64,000 bases of DNA from a virus. The notes under the pieces were generated by a model. That model was not told the DNA's origin, made no database searches, and was given only the letters and a program-made list of their open reading frames with translations. Shown in pieces: positions 5,229 to 11,002 of this stretch. Location of the stretch: IMG/VR virus record IMGVR_UViG_3300033153_007973, positions 64,001 through 128,000 of that record; one strand, given 5' to 3'. Position 1 is the first letter of the stretch. Each line of letters begins with the position of its first letter. The translations under genes were made by a program, and so were the position numbers.

Positions 5229-5302
5229 GCGCTCATAGACCAACGGCAGAGTCAAGGGCCTTAAAAGCCCTCAAGTGATGGGTTCGAATCCCTCTGGGCG
5301 CA
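5229..5302 (+). tRNA. type I tRNA with TAA (Leu) anticodon
   Basis: Acceptor GCGCTCA/TGGGCGC, anticodon arm AGGGC-CTTAAAA-GCCCT, a 5-nt variable loop, and a T stem with a bulged T (GATGGG/CCCTC). Bacterial tRNA-Leu normally has a long variable arm, so charging identity is uncertain. Confidence 0.75.
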
Positions 5303-5312
5303 AAGGAGAACA

Positions 5313-5384
5313 ATGGAGATTCTAATCATAGTAGTGATAGTCTTAGCAATTTGTGCTATCGATGTGATAGTAAAAAAGAAGTAG
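5313..5384 (+). CDS. 23 aa membrane peptide
   Basis: AAGGAG lies 6 nt before the ATG. A hydrophobic Ile/Val helix (residues 3-20) ends in KKK, which predicts an N-out, C-in single-pass peptide. The TAG stop directly abuts tRNA-Phe. Small peptides of this design recur in this tRNA block (also at 1398 and 5107). No family recognised. Confidence 0.55.
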   Translation: MEILIIVVIVLAICAIDVIVKKK

Positions 5385-5455
5385 CCGAGATAGCTCAATG
5401 GGCAGAGCAGGGGATTGAAGATCCTCAAGCGGAGGTCCGAATCCTCCTCTTGGCA
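5385..5455 (+). tRNA. tRNA-Phe (GAA)
   Basis: Acceptor GCCGAGA/TCTTGGC, anticodon arm GGGGA-TTGAAGA-TCCTC, T arm GGAGG-TCCGAAT-CCTCC. The T loop has TCC in place of TTC, so position 55 is not T. Confidence 0.9.
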
Positions 5456-5456
5456 A

Positions 5457-5810
5457 ATGAATCGACGAGATAAAATTGTATCGTTCTTACGTAAGCCATA
5501 TCGGAAGGTAAATCCATATGGTCGTATGATGTGTAAGTGTGGTAATTTACAGGTGCACAGTCTTAGGTGGTGCCCTGATTGCGGTGGCGAATACGCCGAT
5601 GATCCATGCAATATGACATTCTGTGATGTTATTATGAGACAGGTAACTGAGAATCCTAGATATCAAAAAGAAGATGGTTATGTTGGATACCTATGGTGGG
5701 AAGCACTACTCAGTAGGTCTATCGGAGTTGGACCAATACCTGCCGCTGAGCTTAAAGATCTGCATGAACAGACATTAAAGGAGGTGCGACATGAAAGATC
5801 TCTAGATTAA
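5457..5810 (+). CDS. zinc-finger-like protein, 117 aa
   Basis: The ATG at 5457 is two bases after tRNA-Phe. The frame is open further upstream only through the tRNA, so I chose this start. It has no Shine-Dalgarno site. Basic N-terminus, then CKC (near 26-28) and CPDCGG (near 39-44) as a probable zinc ribbon, followed by a helical region with aromatic residues. No catalytic motif seen. The next gene follows with a strong AAGGAGG site. Confidence 0.75.
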   Translation: MNRRDKIVSFLRKPYRKVNPYGRMMCKCGNLQVHSLRWCPDCGGEYADDPCNMTFCDVIMRQVTENPRYQKEDGYVGYLWWEALLSRSIGVGPIPAAELKDLHEQTLKEVRHERSLD

Positions 5811-5825
5811 TCAAGGAGGTTAGAC

Positions 5826-6083
5826 ATGTCACGATCATATAAGAAGAATCCAGGCTACATAGATGGTCCACATGGTGATCATAAACGGTGGGCAAACAAG
5901 GTGGTGCGTAGAACAAAAGATGTCCCAGATGGTTGTCTATATAAGAAACATTATCCACAGTGGGACATCTGCGACTTCAAGTGTATCTACTATAGTAACA
6001 AAGAATGGTTGCGTTACTCCGCTCCAAATAGGACAGAGTTTGGATCAGAATATGACGAACCATATAGAGCAAGAATGAAATAG
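5826..6083 (+). CDS. conserved small basic protein, 85 aa
   Basis: AAGGAGG precedes the ATG. The N-terminus MSRSYKKNPGYIDGPHGDHK followed by RWANKVVRRT matches, as I recall it, a family of short uncharacterised proteins from Firmicutes and phages beginning MSRSYKK. The rest contains two Cys and many Tyr residues. No function is known for the family. Confidence 0.75.
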   Translation: MSRSYKKNPGYIDGPHGDHKRWANKVVRRTKDVPDGCLYKKHYPQWDICDFKCIYYSNKEWLRYSAPNRTEFGSEYDEPYRARMK

Positions 6084-6088
6084 ATAGA

Positions 6089-6168
6089 GCACTCGTGGTG
6101 GAACTGGCAGACACGCTAGACTTAGAATCTAGTGCGAAAGCATGAGGGTTCGACTCCCTCCGAGTGCA
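6089..6168 (+). tRNA. tRNA-Leu (TAG)
   Basis: Type II. Acceptor GCACTCG/CGAGTGC, anticodon arm CTAGA-CTTAGAA-TCTAG, variable arm TGC-GAAA-GCA, T loop TTCGACT. Confidence 0.95.
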
Positions 6169-6171
6169 CAG

Positions 6172-6252
6172 GCACTTGTGGCGAAATGGCATACGCGCAC
6201 GGTTCAGAGCCGTGTCCCATTCGGGTTGGTGGTTCGAGTCCACTCAGGTGCA
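6172..6252 (+). tRNA. tRNA-Leu (CAG)
   Basis: Type II. Acceptor GCACTTG/CAGGTGC, anticodon arm CACGG-TTCAGAG-CCGTG, variable arm CCC-ATTC-GGG, T loop TTCGAGT. Confidence 0.95.
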
Positions 6253-6254
6253 AA

Positions 6255-6294
6255 TATGTATTTTAATTTACGAATACGTTAATTCGAATACATA
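6255..6294 (+). repeat. AT-rich inverted repeat
   Basis: TATGTATT (6255-6262) pairs with AATACATA (6287-6294). No T tract follows. A possible processing hairpin between tRNA genes. Confidence 0.5.
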
Positions 6295-6302
6295 ATTGCC
6301 TT

Positions 6303-6418
6303 GGGCGACATTAATTCAATGGCCAGAGCGAGAGGCACGCGTAGTATGAGGCCTGAGTGAGTTATAGAAATGGGACAGCTTGTCCCTATGTGCGGGTTCG
6401 AATCCCGCATGTCGCCCA
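6303..6418 (+). ncRNA. tRNA-like RNA with enlarged anticodon and variable regions
   Basis: Acceptor GGGCGAC/GTCGCCC and a perfect T arm GCGGG-TTCGAAT-CCCGC. A four-pair stem AGGC/GCCT closes a 14-nt loop, and a long variable region holds the hairpin GGGACA-GCT-TGTCCC. The D arm is weak. Total 116 nt. No credible anticodon can be read. Confidence 0.45.
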
Positions 6419-6421
6419 CTT

Positions 6422-6494
6422 GCATCCATAGCTCAGTTGGCAGAGCACCTGTTTTACACGCAGGGTGTCGGAGGTTCGATTCCTTCTGGATGCA
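6422..6494 (+). tRNA. tRNA-Val (TAC)
   Basis: Acceptor GCATCCA/TGGATGC, anticodon arm CCTGT-TTTACAC-GCAGG, T arm GGAGG-TTCGATT-CCTTC. Confidence 0.95.
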
Positions 6495-6501
6495 CAGATG
6501 T

Positions 6502-6585
6502 GCTGGTTTCCCTCCCGGCGCCCAATATTGTGTTTATGGACTGGGGAGAGTCGTTATGGAGCTCTCCCCTTAGTCCTGCAAATGG
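6502..6585 (+). repeat. unknown two-hairpin RNA, copy 1
   Basis: Hairpin one is GCTGG/CCGGC with a pyrimidine-rich loop. Hairpin two is GGAC plus GGGGAGAG paired with CTCTCCCC plus GTCC. It ends TCCTGCAAATGG. It is a diverged copy of 6682-6769, with the same element order and tail. No coding frame. Confidence 0.6.
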
Positions 6586-6656
6586 TCTTGTAGCTCAATC
6601 GGTAGAGCACCATACTCATAATGTGAGGGTTGGTGGTTCGAGTCCACCCAAGACCA
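6584..6656 (+). tRNA. tRNA-Met or Ile2 (CAT)
   Basis: Acceptor GGTCTTG/CAAGACC, anticodon loop CTCATAA, T arm GGTGG-TTCGAGT-CCACC. A CAT anticodon may be methionine, or isoleucine if C34 is modified to lysidine. Confidence 0.92.
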
Positions 6657-6681
6657 ATAGCTAGCCGATTCCAAGGACGCC

Positions 6682-6769
6682 GCGCGGGTTTCCCCCTTTT
6701 TCCCGCGCCAATTTGATTAGGACTGGGGGAGAGTTGATGTGGAACTCTCCCCCGGGATCCTGCAGATGG
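6682..6769 (+). repeat. unknown two-hairpin RNA, copy 2
   Basis: Hairpin one GCGCGGG/CCCGCGC with loop rich in T and C. Hairpin two AGGA plus an 11-bp stem (6725-6735 with 6743-6753) plus TCCT. It ends TCCTGCAGATGG. Base changes relative to copy 1 keep the pairing, which argues for a selected RNA structure. Confidence 0.6.
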
Positions 6770-6776
6770 AGAGAAG

Positions 6777-7175
6777 ATGAAATATTATACAGGTACCATA
6801 CCGCTAAACCCCAAGCTATATGAGAATGATTATATCGACTGTCTCGAGATTGCATCAATCAAACTGGGTGATGATCTCAGTTTCATGACAAGTAATCGAG
6901 TACGTAAGCTGTTAGAAATGACACGTGATGATCCAGAATGTGATCCCGAGGTCCAGAGTGTGGTATCAGTTGAAGCACTGAAGCGTGCTATGGCAGGAGA
7001 TCCTGAAATGGGCATTGCTGGGAGCATGACCACAATGAGAGCTGGAATTCCGAATCAAATTAATATCCACCACCATCATTTACAACCAGTAACACACATA
7101 GAGATCTCTGGCACATTAGTTGATCCTAGTATCTTTGAAGATGCATATTCAGGAGAGATTATTTTACCTGATTAA
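6777..7175 (+). CDS. hypothetical protein, 132 aa
   Basis: The ATG is at 6777 with GGAGAG a few bases upstream. The protein is soluble, helical in the first half, with a HHHH run near residue 97-101 and a short acidic C-terminus. It is the last plus-strand gene before a convergent junction. No recognised domain. Its 5' region lies directly after the second copy of the unknown hairpin RNA, which could act as its leader. Confidence 0.75.
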   Translation: MKYYTGTIPLNPKLYENDYIDCLEIASIKLGDDLSFMTSNRVRKLLEMTRDDPECDPEVQSVVSVEALKRAMAGDPEMGIAGSMTTMRAGIPNQINIHHHHLQPVTHIEISGTLVDPSIFEDAYSGEIILPD

Positions 7176-7180
7176 AAGAA

Positions 7181-7259
7181 TGGGGCAGAGGGCAGATGGT
7201 TGTAGGTGAGCTATCTGGGAGGGGAGCCCATCTTCGCCGAGAGGCTACCCTCCACCCCA
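7181..7259. terminator. large hairpin between convergent genes, possible bidirectional terminator
   Basis: TGGGGCAGAGGGCAG (7181-7195) pairs at 12 of 15 positions with 7245-7259, and GATGG/CCATC is nested inside. T-rich stretches flank it on both strands. It sits between the stops of 6777-7175 and the minus-strand operon. Confidence 0.5.
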
Positions 7260-7264
7260 AAGAT

Positions 7265-7483
7265 TTATTTCTTGTTTGCGAGTAGATATCCGATAACCAG
7301 GATAACCACTACTTCTTTGATCCCGAAGCCCGTCATTAGTGAGAGCCTTTTCAGGATTGCGAACTTGGTCTTGATGATGAGATCTGATGTGATTAGTAGC
7401 CCACAAATCGGGACAATGATCATCACTAGTCTCAGTACGATAGCTCTGATCTGGTCTAGCAGTGCTACAATCTTTTGAAACAT
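7265..7483 (-). CDS. small membrane protein, 72 aa
   Basis: Last gene of the minus-strand operon. The ATG has AAGGAG 6 nt upstream, overlapping the end of the preceding RGG-like gene. Two hydrophobic segments (near residues 15-30 and 52-68) flank a basic linker, and the C-terminus is ANKK. The size and topology would suit a holin or antiholin, but the sequence gives no proof. Confidence 0.7.
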   Translation of the reverse strand: MFQKIVALLDQIRAIVLRLVMIIVPICGLLITSDLIIKTKFAILKRLSLMTGFGIKEVVVILVIGYLLANKK

Positions 7484-7493
7484 TTCTTACTCC

Positions 7494-7670
7494 TTATCCT
7501 TTTCTCCCACGACCTCTGCCGCGTCCATTGCCCTGACCATATCCAGGACCACCTAATTTACAACCACCAGAATTTGCATTTCTTCGCAGACCACTGCCGC
7601 TACCATTCCTAAGTGGTGTACCATTTTTCTTAGGCTTTGATTTCTTCTTTTTGTCTAGTTCGATGTCCAT
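7494..7670 (-). CDS. 58 aa basic Gly/Arg-rich (RGG-like) protein
   Basis: The ATG at 7670 has GGAGG 7 nt upstream. The N-terminus is acidic then Lys-rich (DKKKKSKPKK). The middle is Gly/Ser-rich with one Cys, and the end is GNGRGRGRGRKG. Such tails bind nucleic acid non-specifically and are disordered. It is not homologous in any visible way to its neighbours. Part of the minus-strand operon 8123 to 7265. Confidence 0.65.
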   Translation of the reverse strand: MDIELDKKKKSKPKKNGTPLRNGSGSGLRRNANSGGCKLGGPGYGQGNGRGRGRGRKG

Positions 7671-7678
7671 TTTGCCTC

Positions 7679-7924
7679 CTATTTCTTAGAGATATAACCA
7701 CCTATCATCAAACTCATAGCTGACATAAATGCAGTGAACACGCCATGTGATACTTTAAGCGTATCAGGACTCATATTCTTTGAATAGAACATAAGGACAA
7801 AACCTTGTCCCGCGGCAAGGAGAATAAGCATGAGCGTGATAATTGCTCTTACTGTTCCTTTTGGCCATCCGAATGATGAGTTTCGTCTTTGACTTCGATT
7901 TCCGTACTTCCGCACTGTACGCAA
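7679..7924 (-). CDS. small membrane protein with WPKGTVRAI motif
   Basis: The frame is open to an ATG at 7990, but that would overlap the zinc-ribbon gene by about 140 nt. A TTG at 7924 has AAGGAG 8 nt upstream and is preferred (81 aa). A basic N-terminus leads to SFGWPKGTVRAIITLM and two hydrophobic helices, ending GGYISKK. The WPKGTVRAI segment before a membrane helix recurs in small phage and bacterial membrane proteins of unknown role. The start is uncertain. Confidence 0.65.
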   Translation of the reverse strand: MRTVRKYGNRSQRRNSSFGWPKGTVRAIITLMLILLAAGQGFVLMFYSKNMSPDTLKVSHGVFTAFMSAMSLMIGGYISKK

Positions 7925-8022
7925 TATTTTATCTCCTTGAGGTCCTTTATTCCCGGACGCATGCTCATCAGATATGCTTCGTCTCCGCATTTCTTACACT
8001 TTATTGTGACATCGGTAATCAT
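7849..8022 (-). CDS. zinc-ribbon protein, 57 aa
   Basis: The ATG at 8022 overlaps the preceding stop (TAATG). Two CxxC knuckles, CKKCG near residues 9-13 and CVQCG near 36-40, are spaced as in rubredoxin-like ribbons. The tail is acidic and His-rich. It overlaps the start of the downstream membrane gene. Translationally coupled member of the minus-strand operon. Confidence 0.7.
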   Translation of the reverse strand: MITDVTIKCKKCGDEAYLMSMRPGIKDLKEIKYCVQCGSTEIEVKDETHHSDGQKEQ

Positions 8023-8123
8023 TATTGTTTCCAGTGATGTATCACAGATGCTATAACTGCCAAAGCTGCTAAAGTTATAGACAAGAAGGTTATAACTACG
8101 AGAATAGATAGGAACACTTGCAT
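8022..8123 (-). CDS. 33 aa membrane peptide, first gene of minus-strand operon
   Basis: GGAGG lies 6 nt before the ATG at 8123. A single hydrophobic helix (residues 2-28) ends in HHWKQ. The TAA stop overlaps the next ATG. A consensus promoter lies just upstream on the same strand (8150-8178). Confidence 0.6.
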   Translation of the reverse strand: MQVFLSILVVITFLSITLAALAVIASVIHHWKQ

Positions 8124-8149
8124 GTATGCCTCCAAAATGTTGATCACCA

Positions 8150-8178
8150 AGTATACACCTGAGTCGCATTTGTGTCAA
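8150..8178 (-). promoter_or_regulatory. sigma70 promoter for minus-strand operon
   Basis: On the minus strand TTGACA (8178-8173) and TATACT (8155-8150), spacer 17 bp. It is divergent from the plus-strand promoter at 8203-8231; their -35 regions form an inverted GGTTGACA pair. Confidence 0.85.
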
Positions 8179-8202
8179 CCATTTTTATGTAATTCTGTCG
8201 GG

Positions 8203-8231
8203 TTGACAGTCCCAGAAATTCAGTGTACTAT
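8203..8231 (+). promoter_or_regulatory. sigma70 promoter, probably leaderless mRNA
   Basis: TTGACA 8203-8208 and TACTAT 8226-8231, spacer 17 bp. Transcription should start about 7 bases downstream, at or beside the ATG at 8238. Confidence 0.8.
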
Positions 8232-8237
8232 CTCTAT

Positions 8238-8942
8238 ATGTCAGCGACACTTCCAGCGATCAAGGTTAAGAAGGTCGCAGACAAAATCTATTGCATTCTC
8301 TTCAAATCGTATCGAGAAATGGGCCGGACAATGCTTCGATTTGAGGAACACTACGAGTGTACATCCGCTTACTTCAGGAAGAATCCATTCACATTGAAGG
8401 AATATAAAGCATGGTATAAGACCGCCCTTCACGGTGGCACCACTGGTAAGTTCACATATTATACAGACTGGGGAGGATATAATCTTCATGCTGAGAATTT
8501 GCTCCCATTCTATGATGGTACATTCAAGTATATCACCAAGCGCGAAAAGCAGCTACTGTATGCATTTAGAGACATGGAACCATATGACTTCTATATCATC
8601 GGATTAGTTGGTGATAGTAGAGATTGGACCGAAGAACTATCACATGAGCTATCTCATGCTATGTTTAGAGTTAACGAGACATATCGCAAACGTACCACCA
8701 AGATCATCAAGAAATGCATGCACAAGCTCAGTACTCTAAACAAATACCTGCGCAGTGAAGGTTACTGTCGTGGGGTTATGATCGACGAAGCCACAGCTTA
8801 TCTTGCCTGTGATTCAGAGTGGCTTGCAACTAAGGGAGTGAAGATTGATCACCTGACAAAGGAGATCACAAAGCTTAAGCACCTCTTTCTACTACATAAG
8901 CCCAAGAACACCTTCGATATCAGTTCTTGGAAGAGAAGGTAA
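8238..8942 (+). CDS. putative zinc metallopeptidase (HELSH)
   Basis: 234 aa from the ATG at 8238. An in-frame GTG at 8223 would lie upstream of the predicted transcript start. HELSH at 136-140 fits the HExxH zinc-binding and catalytic motif. A downstream DEATAYL (Glu near 184) could be the third ligand, as in gluzincins. There is no signal peptide or membrane segment. The C-terminus is Lys-rich. No ribosome site is visible, and the promoter places the mRNA 5' end at the ATG, so translation may be leaderless. Substrate unknown. Confidence 0.7.
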   Translation: MSATLPAIKVKKVADKIYCILFKSYREMGRTMLRFEEHYECTSAYFRKNPFTLKEYKAWYKTALHGGTTGKFTYYTDWGGYNLHAENLLPFYDGTFKYITKREKQLLYAFRDMEPYDFYIIGLVGDSRDWTEELSHELSHAMFRVNETYRKRTTKIIKKCMHKLSTLNKYLRSEGYCRGVMIDEATAYLACDSEWLATKGVKIDHLTKEITKLKHLFLLHKPKNTFDISSWKRR

Positions 8943-8949
8943 ATAAAGG

Positions 8950-8978
8950 TTGACATGATCATTTCTATATGATATTAT
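8950..8978 (+). promoter_or_regulatory. sigma70 promoter
   Basis: TTGACA 8950-8955 and TATTAT 8973-8978, spacer 17 bp. Drives the 9103 gene group through a structured leader. Confidence 0.85.
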
Positions 8979-8989
8979 GTACACAGGGT

Positions 8990-9040
8990 CTAGGTTGGTC
9001 CGCCGAAGCCCTTCCAGAGAACGTGAATCGGCCAACTTAG
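8990..9040 (+). promoter_or_regulatory. structured 5' leader
   Basis: CTAGGTTGG (8990-8998) pairs with CCAACTTAG (9032-9040), one wobble, enclosing about 33 nt. It lies in the untranslated leader between the 8950 promoter and the gene at 9103. No riboswitch class recognised. Confidence 0.45.
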
Positions 9041-9102
9041 GAAGTATCCAGATAAAGATATAGATGTAAAGAAGGTAATCAAAAACATGAAGGAGCATAC
9101 AC

Positions 9103-9333
9103 ATGGCAACAACTAACATCAACATGAAGAAAGGCCAACCATCTATTAATATGGGTGTCGGAACCAACCGCGGCGGATCAAATGCAGGTGCTAAGGGTGG
9201 AAAGCCTGCTGGTTACAGTGGTAGTGGTGGTAAGAGTTCTGGTAATACGCTGAACAAATCCGGCCAATCTAAGAGTCTAAATGTAGGACGCAAGGGTGGT
9301 TCCGGTTCGATTAACATGGGCAGCAACAGATAA
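9103..9333 (+). CDS. low-complexity Gly/Ser/Asn protein, 76 aa
   Basis: The ATG follows AAGGAG by 8 nt. The composition is mostly Gly, Ser, Asn and Lys, with INMG/INMK repeated at the start, middle and end. It is basic and probably disordered. First gene after promoter 8950-8978. It may bind nucleic acid or act as a linker in the particle; function unknown. Confidence 0.7.
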   Translation: MATTNINMKKGQPSINMGVGTNRGGSNAGAKGGKPAGYSGSGGKSSGNTLNKSGQSKSLNVGRKGGSGSINMGSNR

Positions 9334-9369
9334 CCACTAAGACAGCACTACAGACAAGAGGAGGGAGAT

Positions 9370-9501
9370 ATGCGAACTCCCAAACAATACCTTGACTTCA
9401 AACGAGATGACAAGGACAAGCGTAAAACGTCCAAAGCATCTCAACGTACGCTCCGGCGGTCGAGCCTTCGTCGCGTAGAGAAATCGGATACTGACAAATA
9501 A
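9370..9501 (+). CDS. 43 aa basic protein
   Basis: Ribosome site GGAGGGAG precedes the ATG. The product is rich in Lys, Arg and Ser (SLRRVEKSDTDK end). The TAA stop shares its last base with the next ATG, so the two genes are translationally coupled. It is too short to assign. Confidence 0.6.
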   Translation: MRTPKQYLDFKRDDKDKRKTSKASQRTLRRSSLRRVEKSDTDK

Positions 9502-9896
9502 TGCCTACAGTAGAAGAAGCAGTACGTCAGATTATCTCGAGAGAGATCCAGGAGTGTGATACTATCCTTCGGACTGATGAGGTTACTCGCATCAAGGATT
9601 TTGTCCGTGGATTCAAGCTTGGACTGAATCGGACAAAAAGATATTCTCTTGATCAGCCACAGTTGATAAAACTGTATGGTAAGTTTAGGGAGGATGAGGA
9701 TAAGGAATATCGTAGGAAAAGAGTGAATGTTGAGAAGGTTAGATTGATGAAGGGAAAGGTACATGCAATTGCATCTGTAATGTCACTTATACAGGAAGCA
9801 TTGTATGTTGACTATACACCACATCTTGAAATCGGTGGCGATGCCCTTTTACGGATATTTCTCAATAATAAGTCACTCTTTATGCAAGACGACTAG
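9501..9896 (+). CDS. hypothetical protein, 131 aa
   Basis: The start overlaps the previous stop (TAATG). It is a soluble, mainly alpha-helical and basic protein without Cys pairs or catalytic motifs. It ends just before a short basic ORF. No family recognised. Co-transcription from the promoter at 8950-8978 is likely. Confidence 0.75.
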   Translation: MPTVEEAVRQIISREIQECDTILRTDEVTRIKDFVRGFKLGLNRTKRYSLDQPQLIKLYGKFREDEDKEYRRKRVNVEKVRLMKGKVHAIASVMSLIQEALYVDYTPHLEIGGDALLRIFLNNKSLFMQDD

Positions 9897-9946
9897 ATCG
9901 GTGCATATGTTCCGGATCTCGATACCTGCGAAAGAGGCGCAATTGA

Positions 9947-10111
9947 ATGGTAATTAGATCTAAGATAGGATCTACCGGATCGGGAAGATCAAGTAACACA
10001 CAACGGGGCCGCGGCCGTCCACGAAGCACAATGAAGATAAGACTTAAAATAAGAAGCAAGAAGAAGAGCGGCTGCTGCTTCGGGAGTACGTCGAATACAA
10101 AAGGAGAATAA
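9947..10111 (+). CDS. 54 aa AT-hook-like basic protein
   Basis: ATG at 9947 with a weak AGAGG site upstream. The segment QRGRGRPRST carries the GRP core of an AT-hook, which inserts in the DNA minor groove. A Lys/Arg-rich stretch and CCFG follow. The stop overlaps the ribosome site of the next gene. Third small basic protein of this region. Confidence 0.55.
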   Translation: MVIRSKIGSTGSGRSSNTQRGRGRPRSTMKIRLKIRSKKKSGCCFGSTSNTKGE

Positions 10112-10117
10112 TATAAC

Positions 10118-11002
10118 ATGCCAATTTCAGACATGGTAAGTGATATCCTGAATAAACGAATGACGAGAGCAGCGAACCAGAAGAAAGCCAGGACAAAAGC
10201 CAAGGAAGATGCACCAAATGACAAAGCAACAGTTCGTCAGGATTTCGAAGATATAGCAAAAGAAGATATCAAAGTAACTGAGAAACCTGAATCACCAAAA
10301 CCCACACAGAAAACAGATTCTGAAGAGACAGTCCCTGCAGTTCCTCAGGTGGGCATTCCTGATTCTAATGCTGCTATGTTCGTGCAGAGATTCCTAGCTA
10401 ACGTGTCAGATTCCAGTTTAGAACTAACAAAACAACAACTTGCAGATCTGGAGCATGATATCAAGAATCTCAACGTATCAGCCAGTACAACGATTCTCAG
10501 ATGCAAGGGAGCAGAAGATTGTGTGTATGGCAAATTCTGTTCACTGGATAAGATCAAGGGCACATTCCCGATTGGTGAGATCTGTCCTATGGAGAAAACC
10601 ATTGCTGAGATATCATTTAATGAATATCTAGTGTCTCTGAATAAGACAATGGATGATGTTGGTATCATAGAATTTAATCAGATCATGAGTCTTATAGAAT
10701 GTGATCTCCTGGATATGCGATCCAGGAGTCGTCTGAATGAAGAAGGTATGACGAGAATGGTTACGACATTTGTGAATCATAAGACAGGCGACACAGCAGA
10801 GACAGAAGAGCTATCTGTTATGTTTGGGATCAAGGATAGGGTAGCAAAGCGCAGGGACACAATCCTGAAACAGATGTTGGCTACACCAGAGATCAGAGCC
10901 AAATACAAGATAGCAGATGTTGGTGACAGAGGCCGCAAAGATGCTCGCCAGCTTGTGAAGGAAGCAAGAGAGAAACTCATTGAATTGAAACAGGATAAAT
11001 AA
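10118..11002 (+). CDS. Cys-containing protein of the packaging region, 294 aa
   Basis: AAAGGAG precedes the ATG and the stop overlaps the next ATG (TAATG). Residues 1-90 are charged and probably disordered. A four-Cys segment (RCKGAEDCVYGKFC then ICPME, near 128-157) may bind zinc. The C-terminal third is helical and basic. The position ahead of the head genes, and its size, would suit a small terminase or regulatory protein, but no diagnostic motif is present. Confidence 0.7.
   Translation: MPISDMVSDILNKRMTRAANQKKARTKAKEDAPNDKATVRQDFEDIAKEDIKVTEKPESPKPTQKTDSEETVPAVPQVGIPDSNAAMFVQRFLANVSDSSLELTKQQLADLEHDIKNLNVSASTTILRCKGAEDCVYGKFCSLDKIKGTFPIGEICPMEKTIAEISFNEYLVSLNKTMDDVGIIEFNQIMSLIECDLLDMRSRSRLNEEGMTRMVTTFVNHKTGDTAETEELSVMFGIKDRVAKRRDTILKQMLATPEIRAKYKIADVGDRGRKDARQLVKEAREKLIELKQDK

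Noticed and set aside
6370-6664. Two overlapping plus-strand ORFs
   Set aside because: Translations of tRNA-Val, tRNA-Met and hairpin RNA; tRNA arms give characteristic protein strings such as SSVGRAP.
7925-7990. Upstream ATG start for the WPKGTVRAI membrane protein
   Set aside because: It would overlap most of the zinc-ribbon gene; a TTG with a good ribosome site fits better.
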